Positions 1 through 7,706 of a stretch of DNA of 10,165 nucleotides are shown here, piece after piece. This stretch comes from an uncultured Fidelibacterota bacterium (GTDB lineage: Bacteria; Marinisomatota; Marinisomatia; Marinisomatales; UBA1611). Location of the stretch: NCBI GenBank assembly GCA_913045415.1, contig CAJWPW010000021.1:1-10165 (forward strand), read 5' to 3'. The translations under genes were made by a program, and so were the position numbers. Numbering within the stretch: the stretch's first letter is position 1; each line of letters starts with the position of its first letter. The notes below the pieces were generated by a model. That model made no database searches. It was not told the origin of the DNA and saw nothing but the letters and a program-made list of their open reading frames with translations.

Positions 1-428
1 TTTTCTGCTCTGAATCCTAAAAGAGGTATGGACCAAATTGTATCTAAAACAATAATAATCCCCATGATGGAGATAAAAGATGGTTCATTAACACCAAGAA
101 TAATTGGTGAGATCAGATTACGAAGTCCATGCCATACCAAAAAGAAGGGAATTCCAGTTAAGAAAAGCGATGCAATAACATTAGTAAAAATGGCGTTTCT
201 TTCGCTATCACTTGCGGGGACATAAAACTTCAAGAATGCTGCACCAAGGCCATACCGCATTATTACATTCATAAAGGAAAGGAATGTGTAAAAGAGAGCT
301 ACAACACCATATTCACTCGCTGTAAAGACATTTGTATAAAGGGGTAGTAAAAGAAATGTCACCAAGCGAGCTAAAATGTGCCCGATGCCATAAACCAAAG
401 ACTGTTTCCCAAGAGATTTTATTGACAC
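1..428 (-). CDS. Polysaccharide/oligosaccharide flippase, N-terminal part (cut by window edge)
   Basis: This is the N-terminal 142 codons of a multi-spanning membrane protein that runs off the left edge. The translation begins with GTG (VSIKSLGKQSLVYGIGHILA) and reads as a Wzx/MurJ-like exporter: hydrophobic segments at about residues 12-30, 41-58, 80-99 and 117-137, with the typical short motif RYGLGAAFLKFY (residues 58-69) after the second helix. Proteins of this family flip undecaprenyl-linked sugar units across the inner membrane during O-antigen, capsule or exopolysaccharide synthesis. The GTG lies 4 bases after the stop of the FemAB-like gene and the frame closes with a stop just upstream, so GTG is the only reasonable start; the Shine-Dalgarno is weak. 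The pairing with a FemAB-type transferase supports a cell-surface polysaccharide role. The substrate cannot be told from this fragment. Confidence 0.8.
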   Translation of the reverse strand, partial: MSIKSLGKQSLVYGIGHILARLVTFLLLPLYTNVFTASEYGVVALFYTFLSFMNVIMRYGLGAAFLKFYVPASDSERNAIFTNVIASLFLTGIPFFLVWHGLRNLISPIILGVNEPSFISIMGIIIVLDTIWSIPLLGFRAE

Positions 429-432
429 AAGA

Positions 433-1401
433 TTAGCTCAGTTTTAATTCTATGGTGTCCCGAAAAATGCCACTGGCACCAAAATTTTCTTTGAAACGTC
501 CCAAGCCCATATTGGGTTCTTCACTCACAGTGAATGTACCAAAATCGTATATTCTAAAGCCTTGTTGGATCGCCCAATCAAAAATGGAATAGAATAAAAG
601 GTTTACCGCACGGAATTCTTGGTAAGCTTCATCGTGGCTGATATAAAATGCAAGCACAACATGATCATTCACCACAAAATTCACCACACCAGCCACCATC
701 ACATCCTTTACAAAAGCAGCAAATAGATTTACCCTGTCTGGAAACAGGGCATGGATATTCTTCAATTCTGCCAATGTATGGGTTGGGGATACGCCGTGAC
801 GAATATTCAGGTTTTGTTCCAAAATATGATAGAATGAATCAAAATCATTAGACTGGCAAACATTAACACCCTTTTCCTGAGCGTTTCGCACAGCCCGGAG
901 ATGAGAAGACTTGAATTTTGCAAGATTCTTATCCAAACTGTCTTCAAGAAAAAGAATACTTGTCACATCTCTTTTTGAATAGGTGAATCCTTGTTTGAAA
1001 AATGAAAAATCCATGTAATTGGATAGTCGTCGCTGGTAAAGCGTTGGGGGTAAAGTAATGCGAATCCCAGAAAAATTATTTTCTTTTACATAAGTGACCA
1101 ATGCTTCTGACATAGACATGGCATCTGCAATCGAAAGATTTTCTGGAACAACAAATGATCCAACAGTCGAACCAGGATGGGAGACCAAAATTCTTTTACC
1201 ATCCACAATTAATTCTGCAGCGGGGAGCACTGAAAACAAGTTTTGCTTCTTTTCAATCAAAATGCTATGATCCTGAAAACGATCTTTAGGATGATAGTTT
1301 AGGAACTTTCGCAAATGAAATAGCGTCCCATTGTTACCTGATGAAACAAATTGATCCCAACGGGATTCATTTTGATTAATATATCGATGGAGTGTGAACA
1401 T
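433..1401 (-). CDS. FemAB/GNAT-type peptidoglycan or polysaccharide-modifying acyl/aminoacyl transferase
   Basis: A 322-residue protein with the tandem-GNAT architecture of the FemAB-related family. The second half carries the recognisable pieces: the basic stretch KFKSSHLRAVRNAQEKGV (residues 162-179), typical of the region before the second acyltransferase domain; hydrophobic strands VMVAGVVNFVVNDHVVLAFY (234-253); and a C-terminal block with FRAVNLLFY (263-271) and IYDFGTF (284-290) followed by GLGRFKENFG (299-308). Relatives transfer amino acids from aminoacyl-tRNA to peptidoglycan precursors or acylate exported polysaccharides. There is no signal peptide or membrane segment, so it should act in the cytoplasm. 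The ATG start is taken because it precedes a natural N-terminus and faces the divergent promoter region. It sits 4 bases upstream of the flippase, so the two are probably co-transcribed. Family assignment is fairly secure; the precise substrate is unknown. Confidence 0.75.
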   Translation of the reverse strand: MFTLHRYINQNESRWDQFVSSGNNGTLFHLRKFLNYHPKDRFQDHSILIEKKQNLFSVLPAAELIVDGKRILVSHPGSTVGSFVVPENLSIADAMSMSEALVTYVKENNFSGIRITLPPTLYQRRLSNYMDFSFFKQGFTYSKRDVTSILFLEDSLDKNLAKFKSSHLRAVRNAQEKGVNVCQSNDFDSFYHILEQNLNIRHGVSPTHTLAELKNIHALFPDRVNLFAAFVKDVMVAGVVNFVVNDHVVLAFYISHDEAYQEFRAVNLLFYSIFDWAIQQGFRIYDFGTFTVSEEPNMGLGRFKENFGASGIFRDTIELKLS

Positions 1402-1430
1402 TGAACCAGTTTAATGGATAAATTTGCGGG

Positions 1431-3146
<1,716 letters not shown>

Positions 3147-3147
<1 letters not shown>

Positions 3148-3470
3148 TGGCAACCTTATCTGTACTCTATTTCTTTGATGTCAAAGAAGACCAGGAGCAA
3201 GTTTTTATTGAAAACTGGACCAAGCTTACAGCACTTATTTATGAGTATCAAGGTAGTTTGGGGTCGCGATTGCACAAAACCGAAGACGGTCGTTATTACG
3301 GATATGCCATGTGGCCGAACAAAGAACTTTGGGAGCAAGACTGGAGCAATATGCCACACGAGGCCAAGAAATACAGCGATGCGATGAGCGGCGCCTGCGC
3401 TAGTATCAAGACGTTGGAGACGATGAACGTCTTGGTGGATTTAATTCGAGAAGAGACTCATAAGCCTTAG
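3147..3470 (+). CDS. Antibiotic-biosynthesis-monooxygenase-like (ABM, dimeric alpha/beta barrel) small protein
   Basis: A 107-residue cytoplasmic protein whose pattern resembles the ABM domain of the dimeric alpha-beta barrel superfamily: an N-terminal strand LSVLYFFDVKEDQEQVF (residues 4-20), helix ENWTKLTALIYEY (22-34), then GSLGSRLHKTEDGRYYGYAM (36-55) and WPNKELWEQDW (56-66). Members range from heme-degrading and quinol monooxygenases to proteins of unknown role, and fold alone does not predict the reaction. Its ATG overlaps the stop of the FtsB/DivIC gene by one base (TAATG), so it is the third gene of the eno operon and likely made by re-initiation. A link to cell division or glycolysis is not implied by anything in the protein. 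The stretch MSGACASIKTLETMNVLVDL near the C-terminus is unremarkable. Confidence 0.7.
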
Positions 3471-3481
3471 CTTTTCCCTTG

Positions 3482-3586
3482 ATGAGAGTAGCAGTTATAG
3501 GTGGTGGAGCAGGCGGGGGGTCGGCGCTATCAGCCAAAGAAAATTACCCGGAAGCCAAGGTTGTCATCTTCGAAAAATCGAAATAA
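3482..3586 (+). pseudogene. Truncated N-terminus of an HI0933/BaiN-like FAD-binding oxidoreductase
   Basis: A 34-codon reading frame begins ATG at 3482 and stops at 3584-3586. It is a complete Rossmann beta-alpha-beta unit: MRVAVIGGGAGG (residues 1-12, glycine-rich dinucleotide loop), helix SALSAKENYPEA, second strand KVVIFEKSK ending with the acidic Glu31 that normally binds the FAD ribose. Start, spacing and the EKSK ending match the N-terminus of HI0933/BaiN-type (aminoacetone-oxidase-like) flavoproteins, which normally continue for about 400 residues with a KVxxSGGGRCN-type motif soon after. None of that follows: the next bases are the 3' end of motB on the other strand. It starts 11 bases after the ABM-like gene, so it was probably the fourth gene of the eno operon. 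The family is inferred from 34 residues; another two-dinucleotide-binding flavoprotein is possible. Confidence 0.7.
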
Positions 3587-3589
3587 GAA

Positions 3590-4327
3590 CTAAATATTAA
3601 TTTCTATTTCAGATTGTACCTTTTGTTTCAAAAAGGCATCTAGATAAATTTCAACCCGACGATTAATTGCCCGCGCTTTATTCTTTTCAGCATAATTTGA
3701 AATTGATTTCACATCAATAATTGGCCGGAATTCTCCATACCCCATAGCAGAAAAATATTTCTCCGGCAAGGCTGCATATTTATTCATGAGCCGAACGATG
3801 TTGAGTGACCTGGAAGCAGATAATTCCCAATTACTTGGATAATCAGCATTGGGCGGTAATTTTTCATCATCTGTGTGTCCTTCGCATCGTACCTCCACAT
3901 CCAATTGCTGTCCCTTTTTATCAATTAAATCCAGCAAGTTGGCATAATCTTTATCATCAAAGAGATTTATCACTTCCGATTCTCGGATAATCTTCCCAAT
4001 TCGATGGATCACAGGATAATATTCTGGCTCCACATCAGCTGAAGTGGATTTAAATAAATTTCCTCGAATGGTTATCTTGATTCCTTTTGTGACTCGCTCT
4101 ACTGAAGTTGTCTCGGAACTCAGGCTCTGTTCCATTTCTTCATAAGTTTCATCTAACAGTTTATTTATAACGTCATCAATATATTTTTCCGCATCATTCA
4201 AAATCACAAGTAATAAAACAAAAAAGGTGAGGAGCAGAGTTACTAAATCGGCGAAAGTAAGTGCCCACGCCGTAGATTTTGCGCGACGTTCATCTAGGGA
4301 AGACTGTTTTGATGTGATGGTCGTCAA
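3590..4327 (-). CDS. motB: MotB-type stator protein (OmpA-like peptidoglycan-anchored ion channel subunit)
   Basis: A 245-residue MotB/PomB-type stator subunit. A short cytoplasmic N-terminus leads to one transmembrane helix (about residues 20-43) with WALTFADLVTLLLTFF; Asp27 sits where the essential proton- or sodium-carrying Asp of MotB (Asp32 in E. coli) lies. After a linker (about 45-95, acidic and possibly containing the plug helix) comes an OmpA-like peptidoglycan-binding domain: GHTDD (150-154), NWELSASRSLNIVRLM (166-181), GYGEFRP (196-202) and NRRVEI (222-227). It starts with TTG, 3 bases after the motA stop; no in-frame ATG occurs before the OmpA domain, and the membrane helix must be included, so TTG is accepted. 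It should form the 5:2 MotA:MotB stator. The 3' end lies 3 bases from the stop of the plus-strand flavoprotein stub, with no terminator visible between them. Confidence 0.9.
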   Translation of the reverse strand: MTTITSKQSSLDERRAKSTAWALTFADLVTLLLTFFVLLLVILNDAEKYIDDVINKLLDETYEEMEQSLSSETTSVERVTKGIKITIRGNLFKSTSADVEPEYYPVIHRIGKIIRESEVINLFDDKDYANLLDLIDKKGQQLDVEVRCEGHTDDEKLPPNADYPSNWELSASRSLNIVRLMNKYAALPEKYFSAMGYGEFRPIIDVKSISNYAEKNKARAINRRVEIYLDAFLKQKVQSEIEINI

Positions 4328-4330
4328 AGA

Positions 4331-5158
4331 TTAATCTTTAGATGGACGCAAAGAATTAGGAACAAACGTCATTAACTTCTCTTTGATAAGGAGAGGGTGT
4401 TCTCGAGCATGAATTGAAATTATACCTTCTACTACAATATTTTTCAGCATCAATTCATTTTCGGATATCCGTTTAAGTTTTCCCCCAATGGGAAGAAAAA
4501 TCATATTAGCCATAAATACACCATAAAATGTTGTAATAAGTGCGAGTCCCATTCCCGAAAGAAGTTGAGCAAATTTTTCAGATACGTCATAAGAAGCGCT
4601 TACTTCTTCGCCACTACCAGCAAAATTATTCATCATGACAATAAGACCCAAAACGGTTCCCAGCATTCCGAATGCTGGCGCATAAGAGCCCATGTATAAA
4701 AATAATTCCTGACCGGCAATATGCCGACTGGCAATATTATTCATTTCAAGATTTAGAAAGGTTCGAAGCCGGGATGATTCCCGTTCATTGATTGCCAATT
4801 CAATGCCATTTTTAAAAAAGCCTTCCCGCATATTCGGCAAATCTGCTTCAAGAGATAATAACCCGTCCTTCCGTGCCTTTTGCGCTTTTTCCACGATCTC
4901 GTTAATGATGCCTACATAATCGTAGACTTCCCCTTTAAAAACATTTTTCAGGATATTGAATATATTCTTAACCGCTTTCAGAGGGAGATTCACCATGGTT
5001 GCTGCAAGTGTTCCACCCACTACAATAAGAATGGAATTGAAACTAAAGAACCAAAATAGTTTACCACCGCTTTGCAAAATGCCAATGACGATAATAGTGA
5101 TGCCCGCGAGTAAACCAATCAAGGTTCCAAGGTCTGTTGTACTTTTATTACTATTCAT
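4331..5158 (-). CDS. motA: MotA-type stator protein
   Basis: A 275-residue integral membrane protein of the MotA/TolQ/ExbB superfamily, MotA/PomA branch. Four membrane helices are visible: about residues 10-30, 35-57, 155-178 and 198-222. Between the second and third lies the cytoplasmic domain that contacts the rotor, including KAQKARKDGLLSLE (91-104), corresponding to the charged region of E. coli MotA. The conserved prolines are present: Pro161 in SYAPAFGMLGTVLGLI (158-173) and Pro223 in FLPIGGKLK. The Gly-rich GMGLALITTFYGVFMANM (202-219) is typical of the family. Length is slightly above PomA. Ion specificity (H+ or Na+) cannot be read safely. It overlaps nothing upstream; motB follows after 3 bases. 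The ATG at 5158 has no obvious Shine-Dalgarno. Confidence 0.92.
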   Translation of the reverse strand: MNSNKSTTDLGTLIGLLAGITIIVIGILQSGGKLFWFFSFNSILIVVGGTLAATMVNLPLKAVKNIFNILKNVFKGEVYDYVGIINEIVEKAQKARKDGLLSLEADLPNMREGFFKNGIELAINERESSRLRTFLNLEMNNIASRHIAGQELFLYMGSYAPAFGMLGTVLGLIVMMNNFAGSGEEVSASYDVSEKFAQLLSGMGLALITTFYGVFMANMIFLPIGGKLKRISENELMLKNIVVEGIISIHAREHPLLIKEKLMTFVPNSLRPSKD

Positions 5159-5188
5159 ATTTTATTAATTTAAGAATAATTGTGTCTC

Positions 5189-5208
5189 GGTAAAGTTAAG
5201 ACTTTACC
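5189..5208. repeat. Perfect 8-bp stem-loop upstream of motA
   Basis: GGTAAAGT and ACTTTACC form a perfect inverted repeat around a 4-base loop (TAAG), 31 bases upstream of the motA ATG and 12 bases past the rhomboid stop. On neither strand is it followed by a T-run, so it is a weak candidate terminator for the rhomboid operon; it could equally be an operator or an mRNA stabilising hairpin. The structure is seen directly, the role is not. Confidence 0.55.
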
Positions 5209-5219
5209 CATGAAGTGAA

Positions 5220-6047
5220 TCAATCTTTTTTCTTAGTGCGAGAAAGGGACTGGCTCCCTTTATACAATCTATCGTGTTCTTCCTCGGTTAGGCTATCAAA
5301 TCCTTCACGATTGATCTTGTCCAAGATGCGGTCAATTTCCCGTTCAATTTCTTGGTGTTGGGATACCTTCTTTTCTTCATGTTTAATTTTGTATTCCAAG
5401 GTTCTCTTGCGAATGGTAAACCAAAGATCATTAAACCGTACGGGGCGCTTCAGCATCAAATATCCAATCACCATGCCAGAGAGATGGGTAAGATGGCTGA
5501 TCTGGGATATATTATCAAAAGATGACATAAATGCTATAACGCCGATCCCAATTACAAACCAAAGTGATTTGATTGGAATAATGCCGTAAAGATAAACTGT
5601 GCGATTTGGATAGGTGAGTCCATAGGCTAGAAGGACACCATATACGGCCCCGCTTGCACCCACGATAGGGGTCATGGAGTTGAGTCCAAAAATAATGGTC
5701 ACAAGTCCGGCACCAACACCGGTGACGAAATAAAATTTCAGGAAATGCTCTTTGCCCCAGAGTCGTTCCAATTCACTGCCGAACATCCATAGGACAAACA
5801 TATTTATCAGTACATGCCAAATACTCCCATGGAAAAATAAATATGTGAAGGGTTGCCAAAGCATAAATTCTGACCAAACCAGTTTTGGCACAAGTCCAAA
5901 TAGAGGAAAGAACATGCCTTCTGTCCTGGCGATGGTTTGAAGTAAAAATATCCCAAAATTTACAGAAACCAAAATTTTAATGGCATCAGTGAAAAGAGCA
6001 GGTTTATAAGAAAACTGGCCGGGGTCTGATTGAAATTGAAATCTCAT
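5220..6047 (-). CDS. Rhomboid-family intramembrane serine protease
   Basis: A 275-residue six- or seven-helix rhomboid that should cleave transmembrane substrates within the membrane. Catalytic dyad residues are intact: Ser132 in GASGAVYG (130-137) and His188 in HLSGMVIGYL (188-197). The helix-2 motif HVLINM supplies His78 and Asn82 (HxxxN), which stabilise the oxyanion, and the L1-loop region QPFTYLFFHGSIWHVLIN (65-82) is typical. The last 75 residues are cytoplasmic and charged, predicted coiled coil (about 215-245), ending with DRILDKINREGFDSLTEEE (239-257), a tail I associate with FCB-group rhomboids. The ATG overlaps the stop of the preceding DUF4105-like gene as ATGA, so translation is probably coupled. 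The substrate is unknown; the operon partner is an obvious candidate to test, but nothing in the sequence proves a relation. Confidence 0.93.
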   Translation of the reverse strand: MRFQFQSDPGQFSYKPALFTDAIKILVSVNFGIFLLQTIARTEGMFFPLFGLVPKLVWSEFMLWQPFTYLFFHGSIWHVLINMFVLWMFGSELERLWGKEHFLKFYFVTGVGAGLVTIIFGLNSMTPIVGASGAVYGVLLAYGLTYPNRTVYLYGIIPIKSLWFVIGIGVIAFMSSFDNISQISHLTHLSGMVIGYLMLKRPVRFNDLWFTIRKRTLEYKIKHEEKKVSQHQEIEREIDRILDKINREGFDSLTEEEHDRLYKGSQSLSRTKKKD

Positions 6048-6895
6048 GAACTCTCAAATATACGTAATTCATTTTTTCGAAAATAGTTCCGAAAATTTAA
6101 TAACGGAGACACCATACTCATTGGAGCTTCAGGCACAAAAAGCTGAGGTAATTTTGCATATTGTACATCCAATTCTGGATGACAAAATAAATGATAAGTT
6201 GTATTAACAAACAGATCTCTGGGAAAACGTCCTTTTATTTCGGGGAATCCACATTGATTGAACACATCACGAATTATAGTGGCACAATTATTGGAGACTA
6301 TACTAAAATCTTTGTATTTCTCAGGCTCCTTTGGATTTGGGGGAGTATTCAAAATGACATCTAAACTATGTTTTAAGGTGGCCATCATTTTTTCTGTATC
6401 CAATCCAAATATGCGAATTCGGTGAACGGTCCGCATAAAATTTCGTCCGAATTTGTCATAAAACACACGACCATCTTCCAAAATTTCAAACAAACCATTA
6501 TTGGGTGATGGTGCAAATTCTCCTAAAGCCGGACGATAAAAATATTCTTCTTTTTCCATTATTTCATTTTCATTCATTAAATGTGAAAAATTGAAAATAG
6601 ACCCATTCACATTGACCGCCGTGTGACCCAAAAAAGATATAAAATATTTTGTGAGCCGTTCGTTATAATATAGATCCACAAAGGGTTCGGTTGAACTTGA
6701 CTCAACCGGCCAAATAATGATGATGGGTTCGTTATTTTCATAATCATGTTGCTCTAATTCTCGTGCATACACCTTTTCTCCGGACCAATGTGCAAGGTAC
6801 CCATTCCAGATAATTCTATCTTCAAAATGGCGGTCACCGCTTTTATCCAATATGAAAGATGCAATTTTATCTTGTGTTAAGATGCCAGTAACCAT
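6044..6895 (-). CDS. DUF4105-like (Lnb N-terminal-domain-like) protein, possible papain-like cysteine hydrolase
   Basis: A 283-residue protein I cannot assign a firm function. Its core resembles DUF4105/Lnb-N-type or NlpC/P60-like proteins: a strand with GHTAVNVNG (residues 90-98) placing His91, and, about 110 residues later, SNNCATIIRDVF (201-212) placing Cys204. An early His before a Cys in NNC fits a circularly permuted papain-like fold, so a thiol hydrolase or acyltransferase is possible, but that is inference. Residues 1-65 form a separate, strand-rich domain. Unlike Lnb-type proteins it has no signal peptide and no membrane helix, so it is probably cytoplasmic, which would be unusual. 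It sits 3 bases after recO and overlaps the rhomboid start by ATGA, so it belongs to the same transcript. ATG at 6895 is the natural start. Confidence applies to the gene; the family is about 0.4. Confidence 0.75.
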   Translation of the reverse strand: MVTGILTQDKIASFILDKSGDRHFEDRIIWNGYLAHWSGEKVYARELEQHDYENNEPIIIIWPVESSSTEPFVDLYYNERLTKYFISFLGHTAVNVNGSIFNFSHLMNENEIMEKEEYFYRPALGEFAPSPNNGLFEILEDGRVFYDKFGRNFMRTVHRIRIFGLDTEKMMATLKHSLDVILNTPPNPKEPEKYKDFSIVSNNCATIIRDVFNQCGFPEIKGRFPRDLFVNTTYHLFCHPELDVQYAKLPQLFVPEAPMSMVSPLLNFRNYFRKNELRIFESS

Positions 6896-6898
6896 AAT

Positions 6899-7588
6899 CT
6901 AATCTGCTAGAATCTTTTTCGCTACATCCATGGATTTGATTTTGGCAAGACCATCAAAATGGTACCGAAGGGATGTCCATAAATAATCGCCAATAATCTT
7001 TCGATCTGTTGGTGTCACTTCGTCTGTGGGGAGATTTTCAATATCTTGCGCCAGTAAACTAGCAAGAATTAATCCACTATTTGGACCAGCATTGGGATCA
7101 TTTAACGTAAGTCCGGGGAATTCCCGATTATCTAAATTGGGCTGGAATCCAAGGTGGGTCAAAAGCGCACACTCGTAAAACCAGAATAAAATATTGGGGT
7201 CAGCTTTGGATTCATTGAATGCTCGTAAGGTAGCTACGAGTGCCTTAAATAAACCAGGATGTGGATCTTCATCCAATAACGTTTTTTCTGTTATTTCTAA
7301 TAGAGCCACTGATAATGTTATGGAACGAAGGTTGTCTAATATTTTTGGCCATGATTCCCGGAAGTTGACCTTTGATAACACCTGCAGTTCCCGATTGGGC
7401 TTATTATAGTAAATTATATCTACATAACTCAACGGTTGAAATTGTGCAGACTTGGGGGATTTCCTGGAACGTGCACCTTTAACGATAAGGCTTATCTTCC
7501 CTTGATATTCAGAAAAGCAGCGAGCAATGATAGATGTATCACCATAGGGGAAAGATTTTAATACTATAGCGGGTGTGTGGACGATCAT
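6899..7588 (-). CDS. recO: DNA repair protein RecO
   Basis: A 229-residue RecO, which with RecF and RecR displaces SSB and loads RecA on gapped DNA. The N-terminal OB-fold is clear: IVHTPAIVLKSFPYGDTSII (residues 2-21), the strand KISLIVKGARS (31-41) and QPLSYVDIIYYNK (51-63). The rest is the helical domain, with FWFYECALLTHLGFQPNLD (135-153). The two cysteines (Cys24, Cys140) are far apart: the CxxC-type zinc-finger cysteines usual just after LGFxP in many RecO proteins are absent (DNREFPGLTLND instead), a known variation in some lineages. The ATG at 7588 lies about 36 bases after a start predicted from a TATAAT box. The DUF4105-like gene follows after 3 bases. Length is normal for the family. 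Confidence 0.9.
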   Translation of the reverse strand: MIVHTPAIVLKSFPYGDTSIIARCFSEYQGKISLIVKGARSRKSPKSAQFQPLSYVDIIYYNKPNRELQVLSKVNFRESWPKILDNLRSITLSVALLEITEKTLLDEDPHPGLFKALVATLRAFNESKADPNILFWFYECALLTHLGFQPNLDNREFPGLTLNDPNAGPNSGLILASLLAQDIENLPTDEVTPTDRKIIGDYLWTSLRYHFDGLAKIKSMDVAKKILAD

Positions 7589-7630
7589 AAATGTTAAATC
7601 ACTGGGTTTATATTTCTTAATCTAACCAAG

Positions 7631-7636
7631 ATTATA
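7631..7636 (-). promoter_or_regulatory. TATAAT box upstream of recO
   Basis: A perfect -10 hexamer TATAAT reads on the minus strand from 7636 to 7631. The best -35 at 17 bases spacing is poor (TTATTC). The predicted start near 7624 gives a 35-base leader. It would drive recO, the DUF4105-like gene and the rhomboid gene. A 6-bp imperfectly centred inverted repeat (7618-7623 and 7629-7634) overlaps the box. Confidence 0.4.
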
Positions 7637-7706
7637 GCTGTATAATTATTTTAGAATAAAACCTAATTATTCCGGTAGTTAGCGCTTCTCAAGTAAAAGA
7701 TTCACC

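Noticed and set aside
648..851. Plus-strand open frame inside the FemAB-like gene
   Set aside because: Low-complexity His/Pro/Gln-rich translation produced by antisense of the real gene.
3587..3589. Bidirectional terminator between the plus-strand block and motB
   Set aside because: The gap is 3 bases and no stem-loop of useful length is seen in the flanking coding sequence.
7618..7634. 6-bp inverted repeat with 5-base loop as a proS terminator
   Set aside because: Short, AT-rich, without a T-run, and overlapping the -10 box of recO; noted only as an incidental repeat.
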